Shown here in pieces: positions 9,289 through 17,501 of a DNA stretch of 64,000 nucleotides. The notes below the pieces were generated by a model that saw only the letters and a program-made list of their open reading frames with translations, was not told the DNA's origin and did no database searches. A program made the position numbers and the translations under genes. Source of the DNA: UMGS75 sp964507405 (GTDB lineage Bacteria; Bacillota_I; Bacilli_A; ML615J-28; CAG-313). The DNA is taken from contig CAZDPJ010000001.1 in the NCBI GenBank assembly GCA_964507405.1, positions 124,001 to 188,000 on the forward strand, given 5' to 3'. Position 1 is the first letter of the stretch; each line of letters begins with the position of its first letter.

Positions 9289-10926
9289 TCACGCTGTAAA
9301 TGATGATTTTAAACCAACAATACGGTTAAAAATCAATTCATTACCTTTCGAATCATAATCAACAGCATAATAGCCATTTCTTACAAATTGAAATTTATCA
9401 CTTGCTTTAGCATCATGTAAAGCATATTCAACAAATCCATGTTTTTCTATCCATGAATTAGGGTTTAGTCTTTCCTTAAAGTTTTCACTTGATACTTTTT
9501 CATCAAGAATTAAAGGTTCAAATAAATTGAAAGTTGCTTTAGAGGCATGAGTTGCTTCAACAAAATGAATATTACCATTTGGTTTACGTTCATTAAAGCC
9601 AGTTCCACTCTTCGTATTAACGTCATATGTACAATGTAACTCTTTAATACTACCATCTTCATTGTAGATTACTTCATTACATTTAATAAAATATGCATGC
9701 ATTAGTCTTACTTCAAGACCAAGAGATAATCGCTTCCAATGTTTATTTGGTTTTTGTTCGATAAAGTCTTCTCTTTCAATATAAATATTACGTCCAAAAG
9801 GAATTTTATATGTTCCAAGTTCAGGATTTTCAGAATTGTTTTCAGCATCAAGCCATTCTATTTTTCCTTCTTCGTAATTAGTAATTACAACCTTTAAAGG
9901 ATCTAATATCGCATTACGACGATTAACTTTTAGTTTTAAGTCTTCTCTTAAGAAATGTTCAAGCATTCCATAATCAATTGTAGAATTAATTTTAGATAAA
10001 CCTGTAGACTTAATAAAATTCTTGATAGAATCTGGTGTAAATCCTCTTCTTTTTAAACCAACAAGCGTAGGCATTCTTGGATCATCATATCCTTTTACTA
10101 ATTGTTCATCTACTAATTGTTTAAGATATCTTTTACTCATTATAGTATTAGTAATACCTAAACGACCAAATTCAATTTGACGAGGATGGTGCTCTACTTC
10201 AGCATTATTAATAACCCATTCATAAAGTGGACGATGGTCTTCATATTCCAAACTACATAAAGAATGAGTAATACCTTCAAAAGCATCTTGTAATGGATGC
10301 GCAAAGTCATACATTGGATATATGCACCATTTATCTCCAGTTTGATGATGATTTACTTTCATAATACGATAAATAACCGGGTCACGCATATTGATATTAG
10401 GACTAGCCATATCAATCTTCGCTCTTAAAGTCTTTTCACCATTTTCATACTTTCCAAGTCTCATTTCTTCAAATAACTTTAAGTTTTCTTCTACACTTCG
10501 GTTACGATATGGTGAATTAACCCCAGGTTCATTTATTGAACCACGATATTTAGCAACTTCTTCATGAGTTAAGTCATCAACATATGCTAAGCCTTTTTTA
10601 ATAAAAAGAATTGCTTTTTCATATGTTTTTTCAAAATAATTTGAACCATATACAATTATTCTTGGGGTATATCCAAGCCATGCTAAATCTTTAACGATAG
10701 CATCTACATATTCAGTATCTTCCTTCGCAGGATTAGTGTCATCAAATCGAAGGTTAGTGCTTCCATTAAATTCTTTAGCAAGTTCAAAGTTAGTAACAAT
10801 TGCTCTAGCATGACCAATATGTAAATATGCATTAGGTTCTGGTGGAAAACGAGTTAAGATATGATCTACAACTCCAGTTTCCAGTTCATTTTTCATAATT
10901 GTTTTAATAAAATTAGAATTTTCCAT
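9289..10926 (-). CDS. glnS: Glutaminyl-tRNA synthetase
   Basis: Charges tRNA-Gln directly with glutamine. Class I signature PEPNAYLHIGHARA near residue 30, KMSKS-type motif IMSKRYLK near 265, and the C-terminal anticodon-binding beta barrels of bacterial GlnRS. A longer reading starts with TTG at 10932, but the ATG at 10924-10926 has AGAGG six bases upstream, so I use it (545 aa). It overlaps the stop of the B3/B4 gene. Many Firmicutes lack GlnRS and use the GatCAB amidotransferase route instead, so its presence is informative for placing the organism. Confidence 0.95.
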   Translation of the reverse strand: MENSNFIKTIMKNELETGVVDHILTRFPPEPNAYLHIGHARAIVTNFELAKEFNGSTNLRFDDTNPAKEDTEYVDAIVKDLAWLGYTPRIIVYGSNYFEKTYEKAILFIKKGLAYVDDLTHEEVAKYRGSINEPGVNSPYRNRSVEENLKLFEEMRLGKYENGEKTLRAKIDMASPNINMRDPVIYRIMKVNHHQTGDKWCIYPMYDFAHPLQDAFEGITHSLCSLEYEDHRPLYEWVINNAEVEHHPRQIEFGRLGITNTIMSKRYLKQLVDEQLVKGYDDPRMPTLVGLKRRGFTPDSIKNFIKSTGLSKINSTIDYGMLEHFLREDLKLKVNRRNAILDPLKVVITNYEEGKIEWLDAENNSENPELGTYKIPFGRNIYIEREDFIEQKPNKHWKRLSLGLEVRLMHAYFIKCNEVIYNEDGSIKELHCTYDVNTKSGTGFNERKPNGNIHFVEATHASKATFNLFEPLILDEKVSSENFKERLNPNSWIEKHGFVEYALHDAKASDKFQFVRNGYYAVDYDSKGNELIFNRIVGLKSSFTA

Positions 10927-11578
10927 AATCAACCTCTATTTTTTTTATATTATTCGCTCCTACATATTTTTTATATAATGTAAGTAATAAATTTTCATCT
11001 TCAGTTATTTCATTAGATGAATAACAAATAATCATAACCAATATTCTTAAAGTATTATCTTGGACCATTGTTCTTTCTGTATCACTAGTCGGCGTACCAA
11101 AGGGACCGATACTATCTTCATATACTGGTAAATTACCAATATTAATATGACCACGGTTTATTCCAAAATATTCTTCACTACTACTACCTATACGAATATT
11201 TACATCACCAACAATTTTATCTAAATCAACTACACAAACACTTCTATTTGTTAACACTGATAAAATATTACCTATATCAATTGCATCTCCTAATCGATAC
11301 AGTTTATTTCCTTTAACAATGCGTCTTAAAAGTGCCTCACATGCAGGTCGAGTATGACTAGGGTCTTTACCAAGTTTTTTATATCCATCTCTGGTTTCTT
11401 TTAACTTAGGTAAATTCACTATTTCTGTCATTTCATATTTGTTGTAATATTCAAGATATATTTTATTAATAAATTCTGTTGCTTCACTTCCAATTTTATT
11501 ATCAATATCCATCGTATAAGCAATTACATTAAAACATGGTATTTTATTTAATATTTCTTGACTAATTGTTAATTTCAC
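10913..11578 (-). CDS. Stand-alone B3/B4 (tRNA-editing-like) domain protein
   Basis: 221 aa matching the B3/B4 domain that forms the editing site of the phenylalanyl-tRNA synthetase beta chain, here as a free protein. Recognisable blocks are ETRDGYKKLGKDPSHTRPA (about 68-86), the stretch GDAIDIGNILSV (about 103) and the C-terminal DNTLRILVMIICYSS. Free B3/B4 proteins are common in Firmicutes and are thought to hydrolyse mischarged tRNAs or related esters; the substrate here is unknown. It overlaps the coiled-coil gene upstream and glnS downstream. Confidence 0.8.
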   Translation of the reverse strand: MKLTISQEILNKIPCFNVIAYTMDIDNKIGSEATEFINKIYLEYYNKYEMTEIVNLPKLKETRDGYKKLGKDPSHTRPACEALLRRIVKGNKLYRLGDAIDIGNILSVLTNRSVCVVDLDKIVGDVNIRIGSSSEEYFGINRGHINIGNLPVYEDSIGPFGTPTSDTERTMVQDNTLRILVMIICYSSNEITEDENLLLTLYKKYVGANNIKKIEVDYGKF

Positions 11579-13139
11579 TTTCTAAAGCCTCTATTTTTTC
11601 TTTAATTTCCTCATAATCCTGTAGTTTCTTTTCTAATGAACGAAGTTCTTGATACTTTTCATTTACACTTGTTCCTAGTTCTTTTTGTTTGTTATAAAGA
11701 GAAGGAAGTTTAGTATTAATTAATGAACGATCTTTTAAGATATTAACTAGTTTAAGATTCTTTTCATTTTGTAACATTTGTTCAAGTTCAAGTTTACTAT
11801 TTCTAATGTCTTCATTATATTGTTCTAAAACTTGTTCACATTTCTTTATTTCTAAAGTTAAATTCTGAATTGCTTCTTTCGCATATGGGTCAAGAGCTTT
11901 TAGTTTTCTTTCATCTTTTAATGATTTAAGTTTATTTTCAGTATTTAAGATTTCATTTTCAACTATTTTTATTGTTGAATTTAAGCCATCATATCGATTT
12001 ACAAATTCAGTATATTCAACTTTAGCATTAATCATTTTATTTGTATATTGAAGATATTCTTCAAGTTTAGAAATGTTTGAAGTAACATTTTGATAGATAC
12101 TATCTAACTGTTGATAGTCTCCTAAAATAACTTCATATGTCTTTTTAATTTCATCAAGTTTGGCTTTTTCTGCAACTAGTTTATTTAGTTCCATTGTTTT
12201 ATTTAACTCAATATTTGTTTTAGTATCAAGGGTACGAATTTTTTCAGTATATTCTTCAATTAATTCATCCATTTTACTAGCTATTTCTTTTTTAGAATAT
12301 TCTAATACTTCAAAATGATTAATTTCATCTTGTAAGGCTTTTAAATTTTCACCTTTTATTATTTTAAATAACTTTTCTAATTCTTCTTTTGATTTATTTA
12401 CTTTCGTAATTTCTAAAGCTAGTTCATCTAACATTGCTTCAACTGTTTCAAGAGAAATAGTTTGAATTTCACTTTCAAGTAATTTCTTTTCTGATGTCAA
12501 ATTCTTAACTTCAATTTTTACAGTTTGTTCTAATTCATTAATTTCATGCATGCGATTCACTAGTTTATATTTATTTTTACTAATTGAAACATTTAACGGA
12601 TATAAATTAATTCTAATTGAATCCATGATTTCATTTGCGATGGAAGCAACTTTAAGTTTATCAGGTTCAGTATCCATTAATTTTAAGATTTCATTTAAAG
12701 CATTAATAGATTCATTAAATGAATTATTTTCTAATTTAGTTACATTAGTAACTTCTGATTCAAATTCATATTTTGTTTTTTCAAGTTCATAGTACTTTTG
12801 ATTAATTAATTCATCAATTTCTTTTATTCTTTTTAATGATTCTTCATTTTTACTAGCAATTAAATCAAGAGCATCTTCTTGTTTCATTAGATTATCATAC
12901 TTTGTTTGAAGCATTATTCCTTTCTTTTCTAAAGCTTCTAATCTTTCTTTATAAACTTCTTCATGAACCGATAAATACTTTTTAAGATAATAACTACTAA
13001 TTGTAAGTGGTTCATTATCTTTTCTTACAAACCCAACTATAGCTAGTTCTTTTTTTAGATCTTCAATTGTTCTTTTTAACTCTAGATTTTCTTCTTCAAG
13101 CGATGCTATTTGTTTTTCTAATAATTCTTTTTCCATCAT
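11562..13139 (-). CDS. Long cytoplasmic coiled-coil protein of unknown function
   Basis: 525 aa, almost entirely charged heptad-like sequence rich in Glu, Lys, Leu and Asn, from ELLEKQIASLEEENLELKR at the N-terminus to LRSLEKKLQDYEEIKEKIE at the end. No Walker motif, signal peptide or membrane segment is visible, so it is not an SMC or RecN ATPase. Its ATG overlaps the groEL stop (ATGA), so it is translated directly after groEL; a second ATG at 13136 is an alternative start. I recognise no family. A structural or scaffold role is likely but unproven. Confidence 0.8.
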   Translation of the reverse strand: MMEKELLEKQIASLEEENLELKRTIEDLKKELAIVGFVRKDNEPLTISSYYLKKYLSVHEEVYKERLEALEKKGIMLQTKYDNLMKQEDALDLIASKNEESLKRIKEIDELINQKYYELEKTKYEFESEVTNVTKLENNSFNESINALNEILKLMDTEPDKLKVASIANEIMDSIRINLYPLNVSISKNKYKLVNRMHEINELEQTVKIEVKNLTSEKKLLESEIQTISLETVEAMLDELALEITKVNKSKEELEKLFKIIKGENLKALQDEINHFEVLEYSKKEIASKMDELIEEYTEKIRTLDTKTNIELNKTMELNKLVAEKAKLDEIKKTYEVILGDYQQLDSIYQNVTSNISKLEEYLQYTNKMINAKVEYTEFVNRYDGLNSTIKIVENEILNTENKLKSLKDERKLKALDPYAKEAIQNLTLEIKKCEQVLEQYNEDIRNSKLELEQMLQNEKNLKLVNILKDRSLINTKLPSLYNKQKELGTSVNEKYQELRSLEKKLQDYEEIKEKIEALESEINN

Positions 13140-14725
13140 GATATAATATCATCCTCTCTTAAAGATGCATCTTCTTCTTGAACAATTGCACATTCAGTAG
13201 TTAAAAATACCCCCGCAATACTTATCGCTGTTGTTATTGCACATTTTTCAACACTAGTAGGGTCAATAATTCCTGAAGATTTTAAACGAACCAATTTATT
13301 AGTACTTGCGTCATACCAATAAGTACTATTAACTTCTTTAATAATTTGACTATAATCTCCACCAGCATTTTCAACAATTTGTTCAAATGGTTTTTTCAAT
13401 ACATTACTTAACATATCAGCGATAACAGCGTAATTAGGAATACGATTAACCCCTTTTAATTTATCACTAATTTCATAAAAGACTTTACCGCCACCTTCAA
13501 CAATACCTGACTTAAAGGCTGCTTTCGTTGCATTAAGGGCATCTTCAACTCTTAGTTTTAATTCCTTTAATTCTAGTTCAGTGCTCGCCCCAACCTTAAT
13601 TAAAGCAACACCACTTAATATTTTAGAAAGTCTTTCATTTAGTTTTTCAGCGTCATATTCTGATTTACAGTTTTGTATTTCTTTACGAATGTTTTCAGCT
13701 CTTGTAAGGATTTCATTTTTATCTCCAGCCCCATCAACAATGATTGTTTCATTACTGCTTACAACAATTTTATTTGCTGAACCTAAAACAATACCTTCAT
13801 CAGCTAAACTCATACCAATACTTGCGTCAACAAATGTGGCACCTGTGATAACTGCTAAATCTTCAAGAAGTTTAGCTTTACGATCACCAAAGCTTGGTGC
13901 TTTAGTTACAACAACATTAAAGACGCCACGCATTTTATTAACTAAAATAGCACTTAAAACTTCTGGTTCCATATCATCACAAACAATAAATAATGGTTTA
14001 CCATTTTTCATTGATTTTTCTAAAAAGGGAAGTAGTTCCTGCATATTAATAATTTTCTTGTCAGTAATTAAAACATATGGATTTTCTAATACAGCTTCCA
14101 TCTTTTCTTTATCATTTGCCATATATGGAGATAAATAACCTTTATCATAAGAATAGCCTTTAACAACATCTAAATAAGTATTTAAGCTTTGTGACTCTTC
14201 AACCATAACAAGACCATCACTACCTACTTCTTCATATGCGGAGGCGATGAATTCACCAATTTGTATGTTTTGAGAAGAAAGAGTTGCGACTTGTTTAATA
14301 TCTTCAATTGACTTAATTTCCGTACTTACTTCATCAATCATCTGAAGGATATGACCTAAATAATAGTTTAAGCCATTTCTTAAAACGACAGGATTTAAAC
14401 CTTTATCAAGTAGGCCCATCCCTTCTTCAATAATACCAGAAGCTAGAATAATTGCGGTTGTAGTACCATCACCAACTTCATCATTAGTTTTTGTTGCTGC
14501 CTCAATTAATACTTGGGCACCTAAATTTTCAAATTTATTTTTTAATTTTATTGATTTAGCAATAGTAACTCCATCATTAACAATTAATGGTGCACCAAAG
14601 TCTTGTTCAATAATAACGTTTCTTCCTTTAGGACCAAGTGTAACTTTAACCGCATCCTTTAAAGTTTTAATCCCCTTTGCCATCAACAATCTTGCTTCTT
14701 TATTAAACTTAACTATATTAGCCAT
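13136..14725 (-). CDS. groEL: Chaperonin GroEL (60 kDa, divergent)
   Basis: ATP-driven folding chamber subunit, partner of GroES. The 529-aa protein keeps the ATPase residues: aspartates in IVNDGVTIA (about 52), VGDGTTTAI (about 87) and RVEDALNATKAA (about 390), plus GIVEGGG. It is clearly divergent in the apical domain and ends in an acidic tail (EEDASLREDDIIS) without the usual Gly-Gly-Met repeats. The stop TGA overlaps the ATG of the coiled-coil gene, which also shows that TGA is a stop here. It follows groES by one base. Confidence 0.96.
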   Translation of the reverse strand: MANIVKFNKEARLLMAKGIKTLKDAVKVTLGPKGRNVIIEQDFGAPLIVNDGVTIAKSIKLKNKFENLGAQVLIEAATKTNDEVGDGTTTAIILASGIIEEGMGLLDKGLNPVVLRNGLNYYLGHILQMIDEVSTEIKSIEDIKQVATLSSQNIQIGEFIASAYEEVGSDGLVMVEESQSLNTYLDVVKGYSYDKGYLSPYMANDKEKMEAVLENPYVLITDKKIINMQELLPFLEKSMKNGKPLFIVCDDMEPEVLSAILVNKMRGVFNVVVTKAPSFGDRKAKLLEDLAVITGATFVDASIGMSLADEGIVLGSANKIVVSSNETIIVDGAGDKNEILTRAENIRKEIQNCKSEYDAEKLNERLSKILSGVALIKVGASTELELKELKLRVEDALNATKAAFKSGIVEGGGKVFYEISDKLKGVNRIPNYAVIADMLSNVLKKPFEQIVENAGGDYSQIIKEVNSTYWYDASTNKLVRLKSSGIIDPTSVEKCAITTAISIAGVFLTTECAIVQEEDASLREDDIIS

Positions 14726-14726
14726 A

Positions 14727-14972
14727 CTATTCCTCCACTACACCTAAGATATATTCTTCAGATATTAAATAATATATTTCATTTTGATAGTTAATTTTTT
14801 TACAGAAAGATTTATCAATAATTACAACATTACCATCCTTTACTTCGACAACATCTTTGCCTACCTTAACAACAGTAAATAAATCGTTGTCATTTTCAGG
14901 TAAATAAATACCAGTTATCGTCTTTAATTCCTGATGCTTTACTAATACATTTTTATTAAGTGGTTTAATCAT
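14727..14972 (-). CDS. groES: Co-chaperonin GroES (short)
   Basis: Lid of the GroEL chamber. An upstream ATG would give 104 aa, but the promoter lies between it and the gene, and the ATG at 14970-14972 has a strong ribosome site (GGGAGGA), so the protein is 81 aa starting MIKPLNKNVLVK. The mobile-loop region (ELKTITGIYLPE, about residues 15-26) is present. At 81 aa it is shorter than the usual 94 or so, with compressed loops. First gene of the long operon reaching to ligA. Confidence 0.92.
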   Translation of the reverse strand: MIKPLNKNVLVKHQELKTITGIYLPENDNDLFTVVKVGKDVVEVKDGNVVIIDKSFCKKINYQNEIYYLISEEYILGVVEE

Positions 14973-14999
14973 ATGTAAAATCCTCCCTATTATATATTG

Positions 15000-15028
15000 A
15001 TTATAGCACAAAGTCAGTTTAATTTCAA
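15000..15028 (-). promoter_or_regulatory. Strong sigma-A promoter of the groES operon
   Basis: Minus-strand -35 TTGAAA (15023-15028), 17-base spacer, -10 TATAAT (15000-15005) with TGC just before it (extended -10). The transcript would start about 20 bases upstream of the groES ATG. I looked for a CIRCE inverted repeat (HrcA operator) around it and found none, so heat-shock control by HrcA is not supported. Confidence 0.85.
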
Positions 15029-15052
15029 TTAATTTCACCATAAAAAGAAAAA

Positions 15053-15090
15053 ATGTAAATTAGCTTTTTTTTAAAGCATTTAATTTACAT
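15053..15090 (-). terminator. Terminator of birA
   Basis: Ten-base perfect arms (15053-15062 and 15081-15090) followed on the minus strand by a T-rich run. The upstream arm overlaps the last birA codons and stop. It separates birA from the groES promoter. Confidence 0.75.
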
Positions 15091-15853
15091 TGTTTTTATC
15101 GATAATTATTCTTTCAACTTCACCCGAATATAACTTACGTTCTTCATTATTAACCACAACTATAAGTCCTCCATCATCACTAATATCTTTTACTTTTGCG
15201 ATATAAGAGGTCTCCTTTTCTTTTACAGCAACTATTTTTCCAATTAAATTGGAACGTCCTCTATATTCTTTTCTAAAATTATTGCTACTATAATTACTAA
15301 GTTCTTCCTCAAATTGATTTAATATTTTAATTATTATGTCATTTCTGTTTAATAAATTATTAGTATTATTTTCTAGAGAAGTTACTTTATCCATTAAGTC
15401 TATAGGAAATTCTTGTTTATAAACATTTATTCCAACACCAATGATTAATTCATCAATTTGATTATTTTTAGATATTCCTTCAACCAAAATTCCACATACT
15501 TTTTTATCATTTATATATATATCATTTACCCATTTAATATATGTTTTAATTCTCGTTACTTCATCTAATACCTTAGATATTACTACTGCCATAAGACATG
15601 TAATTGAGGTTATATCTTTTAATTCATCAAACTTTTTTAAAACAATGGACATATATATACCATTACCTTTTTGACTAATAAAAGTTCGACCAAGTCTACC
15701 TCTACCATTTGTTTGATAATCAGCTATAACTACTGTTTTATCAGATAAATTTGTTTCTTTAACAAATGTATTAGTAGAGTTTATTATATCTAAAACAATA
15801 CATTTATAAATTGTCTTATTTTCTATTTCTAAATAATTTAATACATCTTTCAT
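15080..15853 (-). CDS. birA: Biotin--protein ligase (no DNA-binding domain)
   Basis: Activates biotin to biotinyl-AMP and attaches it to the acceptor lysine of biotin carrier proteins. The 257-aa protein has the catalytic signature GRGRLGRTF (about residue 51), the KWVNDIYI block (about 105) and the KKVCGILVEG block (about 117), plus a C-terminal SH3-like domain. It starts directly with the catalytic domain and lacks the N-terminal helix-turn-helix of E. coli or B. subtilis BirA, so it is a ligase and not a repressor. Its obvious target is the biotin carrier at 17137-17490, just upstream. Confidence 0.93.
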   Translation of the reverse strand: MKDVLNYLEIENKTIYKCIVLDIINSTNTFVKETNLSDKTVVIADYQTNGRGRLGRTFISQKGNGIYMSIVLKKFDELKDITSITCLMAVVISKVLDEVTRIKTYIKWVNDIYINDKKVCGILVEGISKNNQIDELIIGVGINVYKQEFPIDLMDKVTSLENNTNNLLNRNDIIIKILNQFEEELSNYSSNNFRKEYRGRSNLIGKIVAVKEKETSYIAKVKDISDDGGLIVVVNNEERKLYSGEVERIIIDKNNVN

Positions 15854-15886
15854 ATGATTACCTTTTTCTTACTTTTTTCTTTACAT

Positions 15887-15892
15887 ATTATA
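15887..15892 (-). promoter_or_regulatory. Probable -10 element for birA
   Basis: TATAAT on the minus strand 34 bases upstream of the birA ATG, after the oadB terminator. No convincing -35 hexamer is seen, so support is only moderate. Confidence 0.4.
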
Positions 15893-15926
15893 TCATACTT
15901 ATCTTTTTTTATAATTAAAAATACAA

Positions 15927-15956
15927 AAAACAGATATAAATTAATATATCTGTTTT
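15927..15956 (-). terminator. Terminator of the decarboxylase operon
   Basis: Twelve-base arms (15927-15938 and 15945-15956) around a short AT loop, followed on the minus strand by a T run. It ends the oadA-oadB transcript just after the oadB stop. Confidence 0.8.
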
Positions 15957-15963
15957 ATAATTA

Positions 15964-17130
15964 TTATCCAAAAATACTTAGTAATAGTCCAGCAGCAACG
16001 GCACTACCAATTACACCAGCAACGTTAGGTCCCATGGCATGCATTAATAAGTAATTCGATTTATCTTCTTCAAGACCAATCTTATGAACTACACGCGCTG
16101 CCATTGGAACAGCTGATACACCAGCAGCCCCAATCATTGGATTGATTTTGCCACCTGATAATTTACACATTAGTTTACCAACAAGGACACCACCAGCTGT
16201 AGCAAAACTAAATGCGATCATACCTAATAGTAATATTTTAACAAATTCAAGTGCTTCTGAAGGACTACTTAATGAAGCTGTTGCGCCTACAGATAAGCCT
16301 AAGAAAATAGTGATTGCATATAATAAAGTTTTTGCTGCAGCATCAACTAAATTAGGAACGACACCAGATTCTTTAATTAAATTACCAAGCATTAGCATAC
16401 CAATTAATGGTGCACAAGAAGGTATTAAAAGAATTACAACAAACATAACTACAATTGGGAAGATAACTCTTTCTCTTTTTGATACAACACGAGATTCTAC
16501 CATTTTAATTTGTCTTTCTTCTTTTGTAGTTAATGCTTTAATAATTGGTGGTTGAATAACAGGAACAAGTGCCATATATGAATATGCAACAACAGCAATT
16601 GAAGCACATAACATTTGACCACCTTGTGCTCCCTTCAATAATTTATTAGAAAGGAAGATTGCGGTTGGTCCATCAGCACCACCAATAATACCAATGGATG
16701 CAGCTTCTAATGCATTAAAGCCAAGAAGTAAAGCACCAAAGAATGTGATAAATATACCAAGTTGAGCAGCAGCTCCAAGTAATAAACTACTAGGTCTTGA
16801 AATTAGTGGACCAAAGTCAGTTGTTGCGCCGATACCAAGGAAAATAAGTGGAGGGAAGATTTCCCATTCAACACCTTTATGGAATGAATATAATAAGCCA
16901 TTAGCTTCTCCATTTGTTCCTTCAGCATATAACCCAGGAGCTAGATTTACAAGTAACATACCAATACCAATTGGAATTAATAGGTATGGTTCAAAGTCTT
17001 TCTTAATAGCTAGAAAGATTAAGACACATGCAACTACTATCATTACAAAACGTAATAATAAAGCAGATGGTTCTTCTCCCATAAATCCCATTTGGTCGAT
17101 AAAATTTTTAATTAAATCGCCAACATTCAT
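15964..17130 (-). CDS. oadB: Sodium-pumping decarboxylase, beta subunit
   Basis: Membrane carboxybiotin decarboxylase that couples CO2 release to outward Na+ transport. The 388-aa sequence has about nine to eleven hydrophobic helices and the conserved blocks PPLIFLGIGATTDFGPLI (about residue 93), IGIIGGADGPTAIFLSN (about 148) and the C-terminal HAMGPNVAGVIGSAVAAG. Beta subunits of oxaloacetate, methylmalonyl-CoA and glutaconyl-CoA decarboxylases are alike; the alpha subunit in the operon decides the substrate, and here it is of the oxaloacetate/pyruvate type. Last gene of the operon, 6 bases after the biotin carrier. Confidence 0.95.
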   Translation of the reverse strand: MNVGDLIKNFIDQMGFMGEEPSALLLRFVMIVVACVLIFLAIKKDFEPYLLIPIGIGMLLVNLAPGLYAEGTNGEANGLLYSFHKGVEWEIFPPLIFLGIGATTDFGPLISRPSSLLLGAAAQLGIFITFFGALLLGFNALEAASIGIIGGADGPTAIFLSNKLLKGAQGGQMLCASIAVVAYSYMALVPVIQPPIIKALTTKEERQIKMVESRVVSKRERVIFPIVVMFVVILLIPSCAPLIGMLMLGNLIKESGVVPNLVDAAAKTLLYAITIFLGLSVGATASLSSPSEALEFVKILLLGMIAFSFATAGGVLVGKLMCKLSGGKINPMIGAAGVSAVPMAARVVHKIGLEEDKSNYLLMHAMGPNVAGVIGSAVAAGLLLSIFG

Positions 17131-17136
17131 AATCGA

Positions 17137-17490
17137 TTACCCAATCTTTGCTATTAATTGTCCGTTTTTAACAGATGTACCTTTACTTACAGCAATAGCA
17201 GTAATAACACCATTTGCATTTGCTACTACTTCGTTTTCAAGTTTCATTGCTTCAAGAATACAAACAACATCACCAACTTTAACAGTTTGTCCAACTGAAA
17301 CTTTAACATCTAAGATTGTTCCAGCCATTGGTGCTTTTAATTCTTCACCAGCTCCACTTTGAACAGGTGCTGCAGGAGCACTTGTAACAGGTGTACTAGC
17401 AGGTGCTTCAATTTTAGCATCTGATTCTTTTACACTTTCTAATTCAACTTCATAAACTTTTCCATTAACTTTAACTTTATAAACTTTCAT
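17137..17490 (-). CDS. Biotin carrier protein of the sodium-pumping decarboxylase
   Basis: 117 aa with an N-terminal carrier-specific segment (KVYKVKVNGKVYEVELE), an Ala/Pro-rich flexible linker (about 28-48) and a biotinyl domain whose acceptor lysine lies in the motif EAMKLEN (about residue 83). It carries carboxybiotin from the alpha subunit to the membrane beta subunit. In many alpha subunits this domain is fused at the C-terminus; here it is separate. It is placed between the gamma-like and beta genes, and birA downstream supplies its modifying enzyme. Confidence 0.95.
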   Translation of the reverse strand: MKVYKVKVNGKVYEVELESVKESDAKIEAPASTPVTSAPAAPVQSGAGEELKAPMAGTILDVKVSVGQTVKVGDVVCILEAMKLENEVVANANGVITAIAVSKGTSVKNGQLIAKIG

Positions 17491-17501
17491 GGTAATTCCT
17501 C

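Noticed and set aside
15000..15041. N-terminal extension of GroES to 104 aa
   Set aside because: The promoter -10 and -35 boxes lie inside it, and a strong ribosome site is found at the internal ATG at 14972.
14973..15060. CIRCE operator upstream of groES
   Set aside because: No TTAGCACTC-like inverted repeat with a nine-base gap could be found near the promoter.
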